From PFJX01 sp031426735 (lineage in GTDB: Bacteria; Pseudomonadota; Gammaproteobacteria; Burkholderiales; Thiobacillaceae), in assembly GCA_031426735.1 (NCBI GenBank), contig JASJPK010000069.1:14746-78745 (forward strand): DNA of 64,000 nt, read 5' to 3'. The translations under genes were made by a program, and so were the position numbers. Positions 50,374 through 58,452 of the stretch are shown piece by piece. How positions within the stretch are numbered: the first letter of the stretch is position 1; every line of letters begins with the position of its first letter. A model generated the notes under the pieces. It was not told where the DNA came from. It saw only the letters and a list, made by a program, of their open reading frames with translations, and ran no database searches.

Positions 50374-52500
50374 ATGAGCAATCACAAACCAACGCATCAC
50401 TCGGACAAACACTCACCGGAAAAGGACTCGGCCCCTGATGGAGACTCGCTACGTGCTGCCGGCGGCGAACTGCACCAGATCACTGGTCGCGATCACCCCA
50501 TGCTCACCACGAACCAGGGTGTCGCGCTTTCCGATAATCAAAACTCGTTGCGGGCCAATCCGCGCGGCCCCACGCTGCTGGAGGATTTCATCCTCCGCGA
50601 AAAAATCACCCATTTCGATCACGAACGCATTCCCGAGCGCATCGTTCACGCACGAGCAACGGGCGTGCATGGATTCTTTGAGCTGACCGCCTCGTTGCAG
50701 CAATACACCACGGCCAGAATCCTCACTGAGGTCGGTGAGACAACGCCCGTGTTTACGCGCATCTCGACCGTCGCCGGCGGCGCAGGTTCGGTGGACACCC
50801 CGCGCGATGTGCGCGGGTTCGCCGTCAAGTTCTATACCAAGCAAGGCAACTGGGATCTGGTCGGCAACAACGTCCCGGTTTTCTTCATCCAGGATGCGAT
50901 CAAATTCCCCGACCTGATCCATGCCGTAAAAATGGAACCCGACCGCGGCTTTCCACAATCGGCAACCGCGCACGACACGTTCTGGGATTTCATTTCGCTG
51001 ACGCCCGAATCCATGCATATGGTGATGTGGATCATGTCGGACCGCACCCTGCCGCGTTCGCTGCGCATGATCGAAGGCTTTGGCGTGCACAGCTTTCGGC
51101 TGATCAACCAGGCTGGCGAGTCGACTTTCGTCAAATTCCACTGGCGCCCAAAACTCGGTTTGCAGTCCACCATCTGGGATGAGACCGTCAAGATTTCCGG
51201 CGCCGATCAGGACTTCCATCGCCGCGACATGTTTGACGCCATCGCGGCGGGCAATTTCCCCGAGTGGGAATTCGCGGTGCAGCTTTTTACGCAGGAGGAA
51301 GCGGACGCTTTTCCGTTCGATCATCTCGACGCGACCAAGCTGATACCTGAAGAACTGGTGCCTTTGCGGGTAATCGGCCGCATGGTTCTGGATCACTGGC
51401 CGAAAAATTTCTTCGCTGAAACCGAACAGGTCGCCTACTGTCCCGCCAATGTCGTGCCAGGCATCGACTTCTCTAACGATCCGCTGTTGCAAGGCCGTTT
51501 GTTCTCTTACCTCGACACCCAGCTTTCGCGCCTGGGTTCCGCCAATTTCCACCAGATTCCGGTCAATGCGCCGCAGTGCCCGTTCGCCAACCTGCAACGC
51601 GATGGGCACATGCAAATGGCGCAGCCGGAGGGCCGGGTCGCCTATGAACCGAACTCCTTGTCGGAGAACTCGCCGCGCGAAACGCCCAAGGGGTTTCATA
51701 GCGCAGCAATAACTGAAACGGGCAAGGCTGAAACAGGCAAAAAAGGCCGCATCCGCCCCGAAAGCTTCGCCGACCATTACAGCCAGGCGCGCCAGTTCTA
51801 TCTCAGCCAGTCCGCGTATGAGCAGGCGCATATCGCCTCGGCATTGGTGTTCGAGCTGTCCAAGGTCGAGCATCCGCACATCCGGGCAGCCATGGTTGGC
51901 CACTTGCGCCATATCGAAGAAGACCTCTCCCGCCGGGTCGCCGCAGGTCTTGGACTCGACGAGATGCCCGAAGCCCCGTTGGCCGCAGCGCCCGTTCTGG
52001 AAATGGCGCCTTCGCCCGCGTTACAGGTCATCGGCAAGATGAAAGACACGCTGATGGGGCGCGCGATCGGCATCCTGATCGCGGAGGGTTCAGATGGCGA
52101 TGTCATCAAGAGTCTTAAGAAGGCCGCCATCGATGCAGGCGCCAGCGTCAAGATCATCGCCCCCAAAGTCGGCGGCGCGAAGCTTGCCGATGGCTCGATG
52201 CTGGCGGCTGACGGGCAACTGGCAGGTACGCCTTCCGTGCTGTTCGACGCGGTCGCCGTCATCCTCTCCGAAGCAGGTGCAACAGCGCTGTCGAAGGAAG
52301 GCGCCGCGATTGATTTCGTGCGCGATGCGTTCTGCCATCTCAAAGCCATCTCCGTCGACGCAGGCGGCCAGCGGCTTTTGCAAGTGGCGAATGTCGGACA
52401 GGACGCGGGCATCGTGGATGCCAACGACAAGGAAGCGTTTATCACTGCCGCAAAGACGCGCCAATGGGAACGGGAAAAATCGGTTCGTAGCCTGGCATAG
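50374..52500 (+). CDS. katE: Large-subunit monofunctional catalase HPII (KatE)
   Basis: A 708-residue clade II catalase that splits hydrogen peroxide. Visible are the catalytic His in RIVHARATGVHGFFE (about residue 95), the Asn in NNVPVFFIQDA (about 168), and the distal heme-Tyr region SRLGSANFHQIPVN after FSYLDTQ (about 395). A C-terminal flavodoxin-like domain (about 550-705: RAIGILIAEGSDGDVIKSLK) is typical of HPII. A hydrophilic N-terminal arm is present. AAGG precedes ATG 50374. Dyad site 9 lies 96 bp upstream. Confidence 0.96.
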   Translation: MSNHKPTHHSDKHSPEKDSAPDGDSLRAAGGELHQITGRDHPMLTTNQGVALSDNQNSLRANPRGPTLLEDFILREKITHFDHERIPERIVHARATGVHGFFELTASLQQYTTARILTEVGETTPVFTRISTVAGGAGSVDTPRDVRGFAVKFYTKQGNWDLVGNNVPVFFIQDAIKFPDLIHAVKMEPDRGFPQSATAHDTFWDFISLTPESMHMVMWIMSDRTLPRSLRMIEGFGVHSFRLINQAGESTFVKFHWRPKLGLQSTIWDETVKISGADQDFHRRDMFDAIAAGNFPEWEFAVQLFTQEEADAFPFDHLDATKLIPEELVPLRVIGRMVLDHWPKNFFAETEQVAYCPANVVPGIDFSNDPLLQGRLFSYLDTQLSRLGSANFHQIPVNAPQCPFANLQRDGHMQMAQPEGRVAYEPNSLSENSPRETPKGFHSAAITETGKAETGKKGRIRPESFADHYSQARQFYLSQSAYEQAHIASALVFELSKVEHPHIRAAMVGHLRHIEEDLSRRVAAGLGLDEMPEAPLAAAPVLEMAPSPALQVIGKMKDTLMGRAIGILIAEGSDGDVIKSLKKAAIDAGASVKIIAPKVGGAKLADGSMLAADGQLAGTPSVLFDAVAVILSEAGATALSKEGAAIDFVRDAFCHLKAISVDAGGQRLLQVANVGQDAGIVDANDKEAFITAAKTRQWEREKSVRSLA

Positions 52501-52640
52501 CAAGCGCTAGTAGCAGCCTGTCGGACTTTGGGCGTCAATAGCGAAAATCTGCCCCGGCGAGCCCATTTTTTGCCGTTCTGCTGGCCTTCCTACAGACGTG
52601 AGCTTGGCCGAAGCCAGGAGCCTGTGTGGTGTTGATCCCG

Positions 52641-52656
52641 TGTGCGCTCTCGTACA
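52641..52656 (+). promoter_or_regulatory. Dyad operator site 10 (TGTGCG-CTCT-CGTACA)
   Basis: Full consensus followed by GACG, 152 bp upstream of TusE-like copy 2; spacing and surrounding sequence match site 6. Confidence 0.75.
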
Positions 52657-52808
52657 GACGAATGCCGGTTCTGGCGCGATCATCTAAGCATGACAGGGCG
52701 ATGACTTAAACCGCCATCGCCGAAAAAACGGTTTCAACTCCAGCTTTCGATTGGCGGTTTTGCTTCATTCCCGAGAGTCAAGAAACAACTTGAACAAGGA
52801 AAATGATC

Positions 52809-53099
52809 ATGAGCACTACCGTTCAGTATTCCATCCGACGTAGTTACACAACTCAACTCTTTCCGGATTTCCCCCATCCTCCCAGCGACTGGTCGCGGGA
52901 AATCGCCGAGGAATTGGCGTACGCAGAAGGTTTGACTCTGACCGCAGCGCATTGGCAGGTCGCGCGGGCGTTGCAACAGATCGGTGCGCGTGGCGGTGAT
53001 CCCACCATTTACACGCATGAACTGCGTGATGTGCTGGAGGCATATTTCCATCCCGCTTGGGCTTTGCCCGAGGCCGCCTGCTCTCTGGGCTTGAAGTAG
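52809..53099 (+). CDS. DsrC/TusE-like protein, copy 2
   Basis: A 96-residue paralogue of the protein at 42255-42545, with the same DsrC/TusE core (SDWSREIAEELAYAEGLTLT, HWQVARALQQIGA). It ends ALPEAACSLGLK and so has one Cys near the C-terminus, though not in the canonical penultimate position. This is probably the unshifted form of the gene. GGAAAATGATC precedes the ATG as in copy 1. Confidence 0.65.
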   Translation: MSTTVQYSIRRSYTTQLFPDFPHPPSDWSREIAEELAYAEGLTLTAAHWQVARALQQIGARGGDPTIYTHELRDVLEAYFHPAWALPEAACSLGLK

Positions 53100-53116
53100 C
53101 GGCAGGAAACAGCGCA

Positions 53117-53614
53117 TCAAGCCGGCGCCATCAAGTCAATGTTTTCCTCGCTCACCAGTCTCGCGCCGAGCAGGCGGGAAAGACCTTCCGCACCTTGCCG
53201 CATGACGATGCCGTGGTTGCGGATGAACATCCGGCGGGCGAATGGTGCGATCAGGTTCATCCACCAACGCGTGCCCAACACATGCCATTCGTATTCGACG
53301 CTGCTGATCTCGCCCTGACGGGAGAAGCGCCAGCGTCCGATGCCGGCCAGGTCACCCTGCACGGAGCCTTCGATGGCAACCCATTTTTCGATGCGGGTAG
53401 CGCGCACCACGAACCCCATCCGGTAAGGCAGACGGCCATGCAGGTCATAGCGCAGCACGCTGCCAATGCCGTCAGCATCGCCGGTTGTCACCAGTTCCAC
53501 TTTCTTGACGCCGGGCCACCAGTCCGGCCAGTGCGGGGAATCGTGGATCGCTGCGTACACGGCATCCAGCGGCGCTTCAATGCGCCAGATGGTCAGCAAG
53601 CGGTATTCCGTCAT
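53117..53614 (-). CDS. SRPBCC (START/Bet v1-like) protein, copy 2
   Basis: A 165-residue paralogue of the last kai-operon gene, with the same start YRLLTIWRIEAPLDAVYAAI and the RNHGIVMRQGAEGLSRLL helix. It stands alone here: directly upstream lies a 56-bp fragment of the antiporter gene instead of the GGDEF-EAL gene. It faces the TusE-like gene tail to tail with 17 nt between. Its expression source is unclear because its original promoter was lost with the deletion. Confidence 0.85.
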   Translation of the reverse strand: MTEYRLLTIWRIEAPLDAVYAAIHDSPHWPDWWPGVKKVELVTTGDADGIGSVLRYDLHGRLPYRMGFVVRATRIEKWVAIEGSVQGDLAGIGRWRFSRQGEISSVEYEWHVLGTRWWMNLIAPFARRMFIRNHGIVMRQGAEGLSRLLGARLVSEENIDLMAPA

Positions 53615-53624
53615 GGTCTCTCCG

Positions 53625-53680
53625 TACACCGATATTCCGTTCGGCGCGGTTTGGTTTGTGCCGTTGCTGTTCCTGGTGGC
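53625..53680 (+). pseudogene. 56-bp fragment of the Na+/H+ antiporter gene
   Basis: These bases match 49383-49438 with about four differences and would encode YTDIPFGAVWFVPLLFLV. Both flanks switch at once to other sequences, so it is an internal fragment left by deletion. Confidence 0.9.
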
Positions 53681-53684
53681 GTCC

Positions 53685-53818
53685 TGTAGGGCGGATGAGC
53701 GTAGCGTTATCCGCCGAATGGGGTTCATGTGGCGGAAGGCAGCGGAGTCGTTGCTGCTTTAGCAGCTTACGAATCCGGCGTGCCCCTTGCGGGTGCGCTA
53801 CGCTTTTTCGCCCTACTT
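53685..53818. repeat. REP pair with conserved inner segment, copy B
   Basis: Homologous to 49736-49876, including GCTTTAGCAGCTTACGAATC and CTTGCGGGTGCGCTA. A heptamer AGCAAGT (minus strand) is repeated three times at the right end, overlapping the stop of the flavin reductase gene. Confidence 0.8.
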
Positions 53819-53826
53819 GCTACTTG

Positions 53827-54387
53827 CTACTTGCTCGCGCTGTCGGCTTTTACAAGCTGTACCAGCGCAATCAGTAATTTCTGAATGTGTTCCCGGGTCG
53901 GTGCGTCGGTCAGTCTGCCGTCCGGGTCGAAGCGCTGGGCGGCATTGGCGATCATGACTTCCGGCTGACTGACCACCGGCATGCCGAAGGCGACCAGGAT
54001 CTGGCGCAGATGGTATTGCGCTCGGGCCGTGCCCAGACTGCCGGGAGAAGCCCCCATCAGCGCCGCCGGTTTGCCCGTCCAGGCGCTTTTGCCAAATGGC
54101 CGCGACGCCCAGTCGATAGCGTTCTTGAGCGCGCCGGGGACCGAATAGTTGAACTCCGGCGTGGCAAACAGGATGGCATCGGCGGCCAGAATCCGCTGTT
54201 TGAATTCAAGCACGGCGGCCGGCAGTTCCATTTCCTGATCCTGATTGAAGACCGGAATGCCATGCAGTTCGATCAGGTCCAGCACGACGTCCGCCGGTAG
54301 CAACTCCTGCGCTGCCTTGAGCGCGGCATGGTTGTAGGAGGCTTTGCGCAGGCTGCCGACGATGCCCAGGATCTTTATCTCATTCAT
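53827..54387 (-). CDS. NADPH-dependent FMN reductase
   Basis: A 186-residue flavodoxin-fold reductase. It has the flavin loop GIVGSLRKASYNHAAL, the family signature ATPEFNYSVPGALKNAIDW (about 80-98) and GASPGSLGTARAQYHLR. It provides reduced flavin or reduces quinones or chromate in relatives; the exact substrate is open. ATG 54387 has GGAG 8 nt upstream; GTG 54393 is an alternative. It is 51 nt downstream of the general-stress gene and likely in its operon. Confidence 0.92.
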   Translation of the reverse strand: MNEIKILGIVGSLRKASYNHAALKAAQELLPADVVLDLIELHGIPVFNQDQEMELPAAVLEFKQRILAADAILFATPEFNYSVPGALKNAIDWASRPFGKSAWTGKPAALMGASPGSLGTARAQYHLRQILVAFGMPVVSQPEVMIANAAQRFDPDGRLTDAPTREHIQKLLIALVQLVKADSASK

Positions 54388-54438
54388 TTTCACGACTCCG
54401 TGTCCAAGCGCTGCCGGTTGACGCGACCTGCAAGCCGA

Positions 54439-54969
54439 TCAGGCGGCAGGCATGGTGGTGTCTTTGTATTTGCCGACCGAATCCTCGATGACTTCGCGTG
54501 CATTCGCGGTTTCCAACTCGCTCTGGGTCTCGACCACCAACACAACCTGACCGCCTGCGATCGCATCGCTGATCAGGTCTGCAAGCCAGCCTTCCTTATT
54601 TCCGGAACCGGCTGTTGCGCCGGCTGCAGCACCGATCAGAGCGCCAATGCTCGCACCCCAGCCGAGCAGCATGAGGGGCGCGACCAAAGGACTGGCGATG
54701 AACAGCGTCACGCTGGACGCTGCCAGCGCCACGCTGCTAAGCGCGCCGATACCTGTGCCCACTGCGGTGCCGATTGCACCGTCCACCAATACGTCCTGCA
54801 GCACGCCGTCGCTCTTCGTTTCTTCCGCTGGCGAAGATGAGGTGGAGTCGGCTGCATAGATCTGCATCCGTTCGCGTGGCAAGCCTAGCTCGACAAGCCT
54901 GGAAAGCGCGCTTTCAGCTTCGTCGCGCTGGGCAAAAAATCCCGATACATGGTGGCGATATTCGTTCAT
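54439..54969 (-). CDS. General-stress-protein-17M-like (YflT) membrane protein
   Basis: A 176-residue protein. The N-terminal domain (about 1-55: VSGFFAQRDEAESALSRLVE LGLPRERM) is the GSP17M/YflT fold. A glycine/alanine-rich hydrophobic region with two helices follows (about 75-130, GAIGTAVGTGIGALSS and WGASIGALIGAAAGA), then a C-terminal domain with VVLVVETQSELE. Proteins of this type are stress-induced; the mechanism is unknown. The start is ATG 54969. Confidence 0.8.
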   Translation of the reverse strand: MNEYRHHVSGFFAQRDEAESALSRLVELGLPRERMQIYAADSTSSSPAEETKSDGVLQDVLVDGAIGTAVGTGIGALSSVALAASSVTLFIASPLVAPLMLLGWGASIGALIGAAAGATAGSGNKEGWLADLISDAIAGGQVVLVVETQSELETANAREVIEDSVGKYKDTTMPAA

Positions 54970-55039
54970 GGTCTTACTCCTTGACGTGGCCGTACGAGAC
55001 GGATGGAGTTCAAGTCTTTCCGATGCGACCGGATGCGTC

Positions 55040-55053
55040 TGTACGACCGCACG
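55040..55053 (-). promoter_or_regulatory. Dyad operator site 11, 2-nt spacer variant (CGTGCG-GT-CGTACA)
   Basis: Both arms are good but the spacer is two bases instead of four; the right arm continues as GACG. It lies 71 bp upstream of the general-stress gene. By alignment with the catalase upstream region a 2-bp deletion explains the difference. Confidence 0.5.
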
Positions 55054-55146
55054 TAGAGCATCCGATTGCTCTCGGAGCCGTGAACAGGCGTTCTCCCGAC
55101 CTTTGTCGGACAACACTTACGGCAACGGTCCCCTATCAGTCTTTGC

Positions 55147-55455
55147 TTACTTGAGGCGCATGTCGTTGGTGACGCCTTTGACACCGCTGGCGCCGCGTGC
55201 CAGCTCGACAGCCCTGTCAACAGCTGCCTGCGAACTCACAAAGCCGCTCAGTTGCACCACACCCTTGAACGTGGCGACATTGATCTCGTTGTCCTTCGTC
55301 TGGGGGTCGTTGTATATGGCCGCCTTAACCTTGGTGGTGACGTCGCTGTCTTCCAAATACTGGACAGTCTCCCGCTGCGGCGTCGAACAACCCATGACAG
55401 ACACCAGTGTGGCGGCAAGGAAGACTGCGGAAAGATAGTTGCTGATCTGTTTCAT
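55147..55455 (-). CDS. BON-domain lipoprotein (copy 3)
   Basis: A 102-residue lipoprotein with the lipobox VSVMGCS and one BON domain (DSDVTTKVKAAIYNDPQTKD, then GVVQLSGFVSSQAAVDRAVE). It is related to the pair at 35.6-36.3 kb but more diverged. GGAGA precedes ATG 55455. Dyad site 12 lies 103 bp upstream. Confidence 0.92.
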   Translation of the reverse strand: MKQISNYLSAVFLAATLVSVMGCSTPQRETVQYLEDSDVTTKVKAAIYNDPQTKDNEINVATFKGVVQLSGFVSSQAAVDRAVELARGASGVKGVTNDMRLK

Positions 55456-55557
55456 GGTTGAGTCTCCTGAAAGTGGGTATGAATGACTTCGAAGGCAATT
55501 TCCGGCGGTCCAAGTCGAAACCTGAATGGCAACGTAGCCTTAACCTCAACCGGGGTC

Positions 55558-55573
55558 TGTACGCTGCCGAACC
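55558..55573 (-). promoter_or_regulatory. Dyad operator site 12 (GGTTCG-GCAG-CGTACA)
   Basis: Right arm complete and extended as GACC toward the BON gene, 103 bp away, a spacing close to the 106 bp at the BON pair. Confidence 0.65.
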
Positions 55574-55590
55574 AATGCTGGACGCAGTAA

Positions 55591-55632
55591 CTGGAGCGCC
55601 GGCGTCTCGCCGGCCAGAGGCCAGCGCTCCCA
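55591..55632. repeat. GGAGCGCCGGC-type palindromic repeat
   Basis: CTGGAGCGCCGGCGTCTCGC and the mirrored CCAGCGCTCCCAG form a hairpin of the family clustered at 39645-39842. Apart from this and the flanking dyad sites the gap 55456-55815 shows nothing else. Confidence 0.6.
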
Positions 55633-55740
55633 GTGTTGCGTTGCTCGATTTTTGACCTTTGCCGCACGCATCCACCGAACCGGTGAAGAGAAGGCACGGG
55701 GCGGAGTCATCTGTTCGGTGCCGAACGGAGTGCTGGCTTG

Positions 55741-55756
55741 CGTTCGCCATCGCACA
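55741..55756 (+). promoter_or_regulatory. Dyad operator site 13 (CGTTCG-CCAT-CGCACA)
   Basis: Right arm complete with the GACG extension; 60 bp upstream of the hydrolase gene. Confidence 0.65.
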
Positions 55757-55815
55757 GACGATGGATTGCAACAAACCGCACCCTGCTCATCTGCCAAACA
55801 ACAAGGAGGCAAGTC

Positions 55816-56640
55816 ATGAGCGCAATCACGACGCAAGACGGTACGCAGATCTATTACAAGGACTGGGGCGCTGGGCAGCCTGTGGTGTTCAGCCATGGCT
55901 GGCCCCTCAGTTCGGATAGCTGGGAGGCGCAGATGCTGTTCCTGGCCGGCAACGGCTATCGCTGCATTGCCCACGACCGGCGCGGCCATGGCCGGTCGAG
56001 CCAGCCTTGGAGCGGCAACAACATGGACACCTATGCCGACGATCTCGCGGAACTCATCGAAACACTCGCCCTGAAGGATGCTGTCCTGATCGGTTTCTCC
56101 GCCGGCGGCGGCGAAGTGGCCCGCTATATCGGCCGTCACGGCTCGCTACGGCTGGCCAAGGCCGTGCTGATCGCCGCCGTGCCGCCGTTGATGCTGAAAA
56201 CCGAGGCCAATCCAGACGGCTTGCCGATGGAGACGTTCGATGCGATTCGTCAGGGCGCCATTGCCGACCGCTCGCAGCTCTACCAAGACATTGCCGCCGG
56301 CCCGTTCTTTGGCGCCAACCGGCCTGGCGCCAAAGTTTCGCAAGGCATGCTCGATTCGTTCTGGTTGCAGGGCATGCAGGCCGGCCACAAGAACACCTTC
56401 GACTGCATCAAGGCGTTCTCCGAGACGGATTTCACCGAAGACCTCCTGAAGTTCGATGTGCCGACGCTGATCATTCACGGCGACGACGACCAGATCGTGC
56501 CGATCGGCGCGGCGGCACTCCGCTCAGCGAAGCTGGTCAAAAATTCGACATTGAAGATTTACCCGGGCGCGCCGCACGGCCTGGCGGATACCCACAAGGA
56601 CCAACTCAATGCCGATCTGCTGGCCTTCCTCAAGGCTTGA
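55816..56640 (+). CDS. Alpha/beta hydrolase of the non-heme chloroperoxidase type
   Basis: A 274-residue alpha/beta hydrolase. It has the oxyanion segment SHGWPLSSDSWEAQM, RRGHGRSSQPWSGNNMDTYA, the nucleophile elbow GFSAGGGEVARYI (Ser about residue 97), the Asp in HGDDDQIVPI and the His in GAPHGLADTH. This matches cofactor-free chloroperoxidase/esterases of the perhydrolase group. The start is ATG 55816 with AAGGAGG upstream. The last 65 bases recur as an orphan at 41928-42006. Confidence 0.92.
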   Translation: MSAITTQDGTQIYYKDWGAGQPVVFSHGWPLSSDSWEAQMLFLAGNGYRCIAHDRRGHGRSSQPWSGNNMDTYADDLAELIETLALKDAVLIGFSAGGGEVARYIGRHGSLRLAKAVLIAAVPPLMLKTEANPDGLPMETFDAIRQGAIADRSQLYQDIAAGPFFGANRPGAKVSQGMLDSFWLQGMQAGHKNTFDCIKAFSETDFTEDLLKFDVPTLIIHGDDDQIVPIGAAALRSAKLVKNSTLKIYPGAPHGLADTHKDQLNADLLAFLKA

Positions 56641-56718
56641 TGCCGACCGAGGTGCGCCCCGGTAAATGGCAAGTCCAGTCATTGCAACAAGCCGTCAACA
56701 AAGAAGAAATCATCGTTA

Positions 56719-56763
56719 TGAAAGGGTTCGTGCAAGACATCGAGGCGATGCGCTCGAAATAAA
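56719..56763 (+). pseudogene. Truncated N-terminus of a cupin-domain protein
   Basis: A 14-codon frame reads MKGFVQDIEAMRSK and then stops. MKGFVQDIE is the usual start of a family of small cupin proteins (recalled), whose barrel is entirely missing here. It is most simply a remnant left by deletion between the hydrolase and CheB genes. Confidence 0.5.
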
Positions 56764-56777
56764 CAGAAGGGTTTCAA

Positions 56778-57347
56778 ATGAAAAACTTCCCGATTGTCTG
56801 TGTCGGTGGCTCGGCAGGTGGTCTCGATGCCTATATCCGATTATTGAAAAATCTCCCGGCTGATATGGGTGTGGCGATCGTCATCGTCAATCACATCACG
56901 ATGATGCCGACTCAACTCCATCAGGTTCTACCTCGCTTCACATCGATGCCGGTCGATCTGATCACCGAGAACCTGCTGATCGAGCCAAATCACGTATTCA
57001 TCATTCCGGCTAATCGAGACTTGCACGTCGATGATCGAGAGTTCCATCTTGAACCAATATCAAAGCCGCGCGGTTGGCCTGATGTCATCACGGTTTTCTT
57101 GCGTTCGCTGACCCGCTTCTGGGAGGGCAAGCTCATCGCCGTCATCGTTTCCGGATATGACGGCGACGGCGCCGCAGCGCTGTGTGGGATACAAGAAGTC
57201 GGCGGTATTACCATCGCGCAGAAGCTTGCCACGGCTACCCGGCCAGACATGCCGGAGAGCGCAATCGACACGGGTTGCATCAATTTTGTCCTGTCGCCGG
57301 AAGATATCGCGCACGAAATTGTGCGAATTGCACGTGCTGAAGTGTAG
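56778..57347 (+). CDS. Stand-alone CheB-type methylesterase domain
   Basis: A 189-residue protein consisting only of the CheB catalytic domain, without the receiver domain. The triad is visible: Ser in VGGSAGGLDAYI (about residue 12), His in VNHITMMPTQ (about 40) and Asp in SGYDGDGAAAL (about 130). Stand-alone CheB domains often pair with CheR in non-chemotactic signalling, but no CheR is in the window. It lies between a cupin remnant and the DUF1566 gene. Confidence 0.9.
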   Translation: MKNFPIVCVGGSAGGLDAYIRLLKNLPADMGVAIVIVNHITMMPTQLHQVLPRFTSMPVDLITENLLIEPNHVFIIPANRDLHVDDREFHLEPISKPRGWPDVITVFLRSLTRFWEGKLIAVIVSGYDGDGAAALCGIQEVGGITIAQKLATATRPDMPESAIDTGCINFVLSPEDIAHEIVRIARAEV

Positions 57348-57386
57348 GGAAACGACGCGTCGCAGGTTCAAACCCGGGATTCGCCA

Positions 57387-58424
57387 ATGATCAGCCAGAC
57401 CTCTTGCCATTATCTGGATACCGGTCAACGCACCTGCCATGCCGTAGATGGGCGCGAGATTGCGTGCGCAGGTTCAGGTCAGGATGCGTCGTTTGCCGTC
57501 GGCGTCTCCTGGCCGGAACCGCGCTTCGAGGTTTGCAAAGAGGAAGCGCATGGCGACAACGAGGTGCTGGATCGGCTGACCGGCCTGATCTGGTGCCGCA
57601 ATGCCAATCTCGCGGAATTTCCCCTCACCTGGCAGGAGGCGCTGGATTTCGTCGTGACCATGAACCGCGAGCAGCGTTTCGGCCAGCGCGATTGGCGTAT
57701 GCCGAATCGCCGCGAATTGCGCAGTTTGCTCAGTCTGCAAACCCGATTGCCTGCCTTGCCCGAGCGACATCCGTTCATTCATCTATTCAATGGCTGGTAC
57801 TGGACCGCAACGACGGCGGCCATCGGCGCGGCGCATGCCTGGTATGTGGCGTTCGATGGAGCGCGCATGTTTTACGGCGGCAAGGATCAATCCTTCATGC
57901 TCTGGCCGGTACGCGGCGCGGGTCTAAACGTGCTGCCGCGCACCGGCCAAGGTTTGTGCTACGACGCGGCCGGCAGCGTCATTGCTTGCGCCGGTTCCGG
58001 CCAGGACGGCGAATTTCGTTACGGCGCCGCATGGCCAGAACCCCGCTTTGAATTGCTACCCGCCGGCGTGCTGGACCGCCTCACCGGCCTGCTCTGGCGG
58101 CGCAGCGCAAACCTCACCGCGCAGCCGGTGGTCTGGCTGGCGGCATTGGCTGCGGTGGCCGAGTTGAACCAGAAAGATGCGGAAAACCACTGGCGGTTGC
58201 CCACCATCAACGAACTGGAAGTGCTGGTGGATTGCGCCACGCACAGTCCGGCCTTGCCATCCGGGCATCCATTCGCCGATGTGCTGGACATTTACTGGTC
58301 ATCCACCAGCAGCCTGTTCGAACCCGATTGGGCATGGGCCTTGTATCTGGGAAAGGGGGCGACCGGCGTCGGGCAAAAGCGGTTGGCGGAATTTTCGGTC
58401 TGGGCCGTGGCAACTTTCGATTGA
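57387..58424 (+). CDS. Protein with two DUF1566 (Lcl-type) repeats
   Basis: A 345-residue protein made of two similar halves (about 1-175 and 180-345). Each has a CYD-type start with IACAGSGQD, a LDRLTGLIW motif, a W-RMPN/LPT-NEL segment and a WYWT/YWSST motif. DUF1566 domains are often surface or adhesin modules, yet no signal peptide is visible here. The gene follows cheB by 39 nt. Its last 110 bases recur as a broken remnant at 42600-42750. Confidence 0.85.
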   Translation: MISQTSCHYLDTGQRTCHAVDGREIACAGSGQDASFAVGVSWPEPRFEVCKEEAHGDNEVLDRLTGLIWCRNANLAEFPLTWQEALDFVVTMNREQRFGQRDWRMPNRRELRSLLSLQTRLPALPERHPFIHLFNGWYWTATTAAIGAAHAWYVAFDGARMFYGGKDQSFMLWPVRGAGLNVLPRTGQGLCYDAAGSVIACAGSGQDGEFRYGAAWPEPRFELLPAGVLDRLTGLLWRRSANLTAQPVVWLAALAAVAELNQKDAENHWRLPTINELEVLVDCATHSPALPSGHPFADVLDIYWSSTSSLFEPDWAWALYLGKGATGVGQKRLAEFSVWAVATFD

Positions 58425-58452
58425 ATCAATGCCCACACCGTGCAAGCAATGG

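Noticed and set aside
52505..52620. Possible insertion-sequence end (AGCAGCCTGTCGGACTTTGG) behind katE
   Set aside because: It resembles terminal repeats of some IS elements by memory, but there is no transposase remnant and no matching second end in the window.
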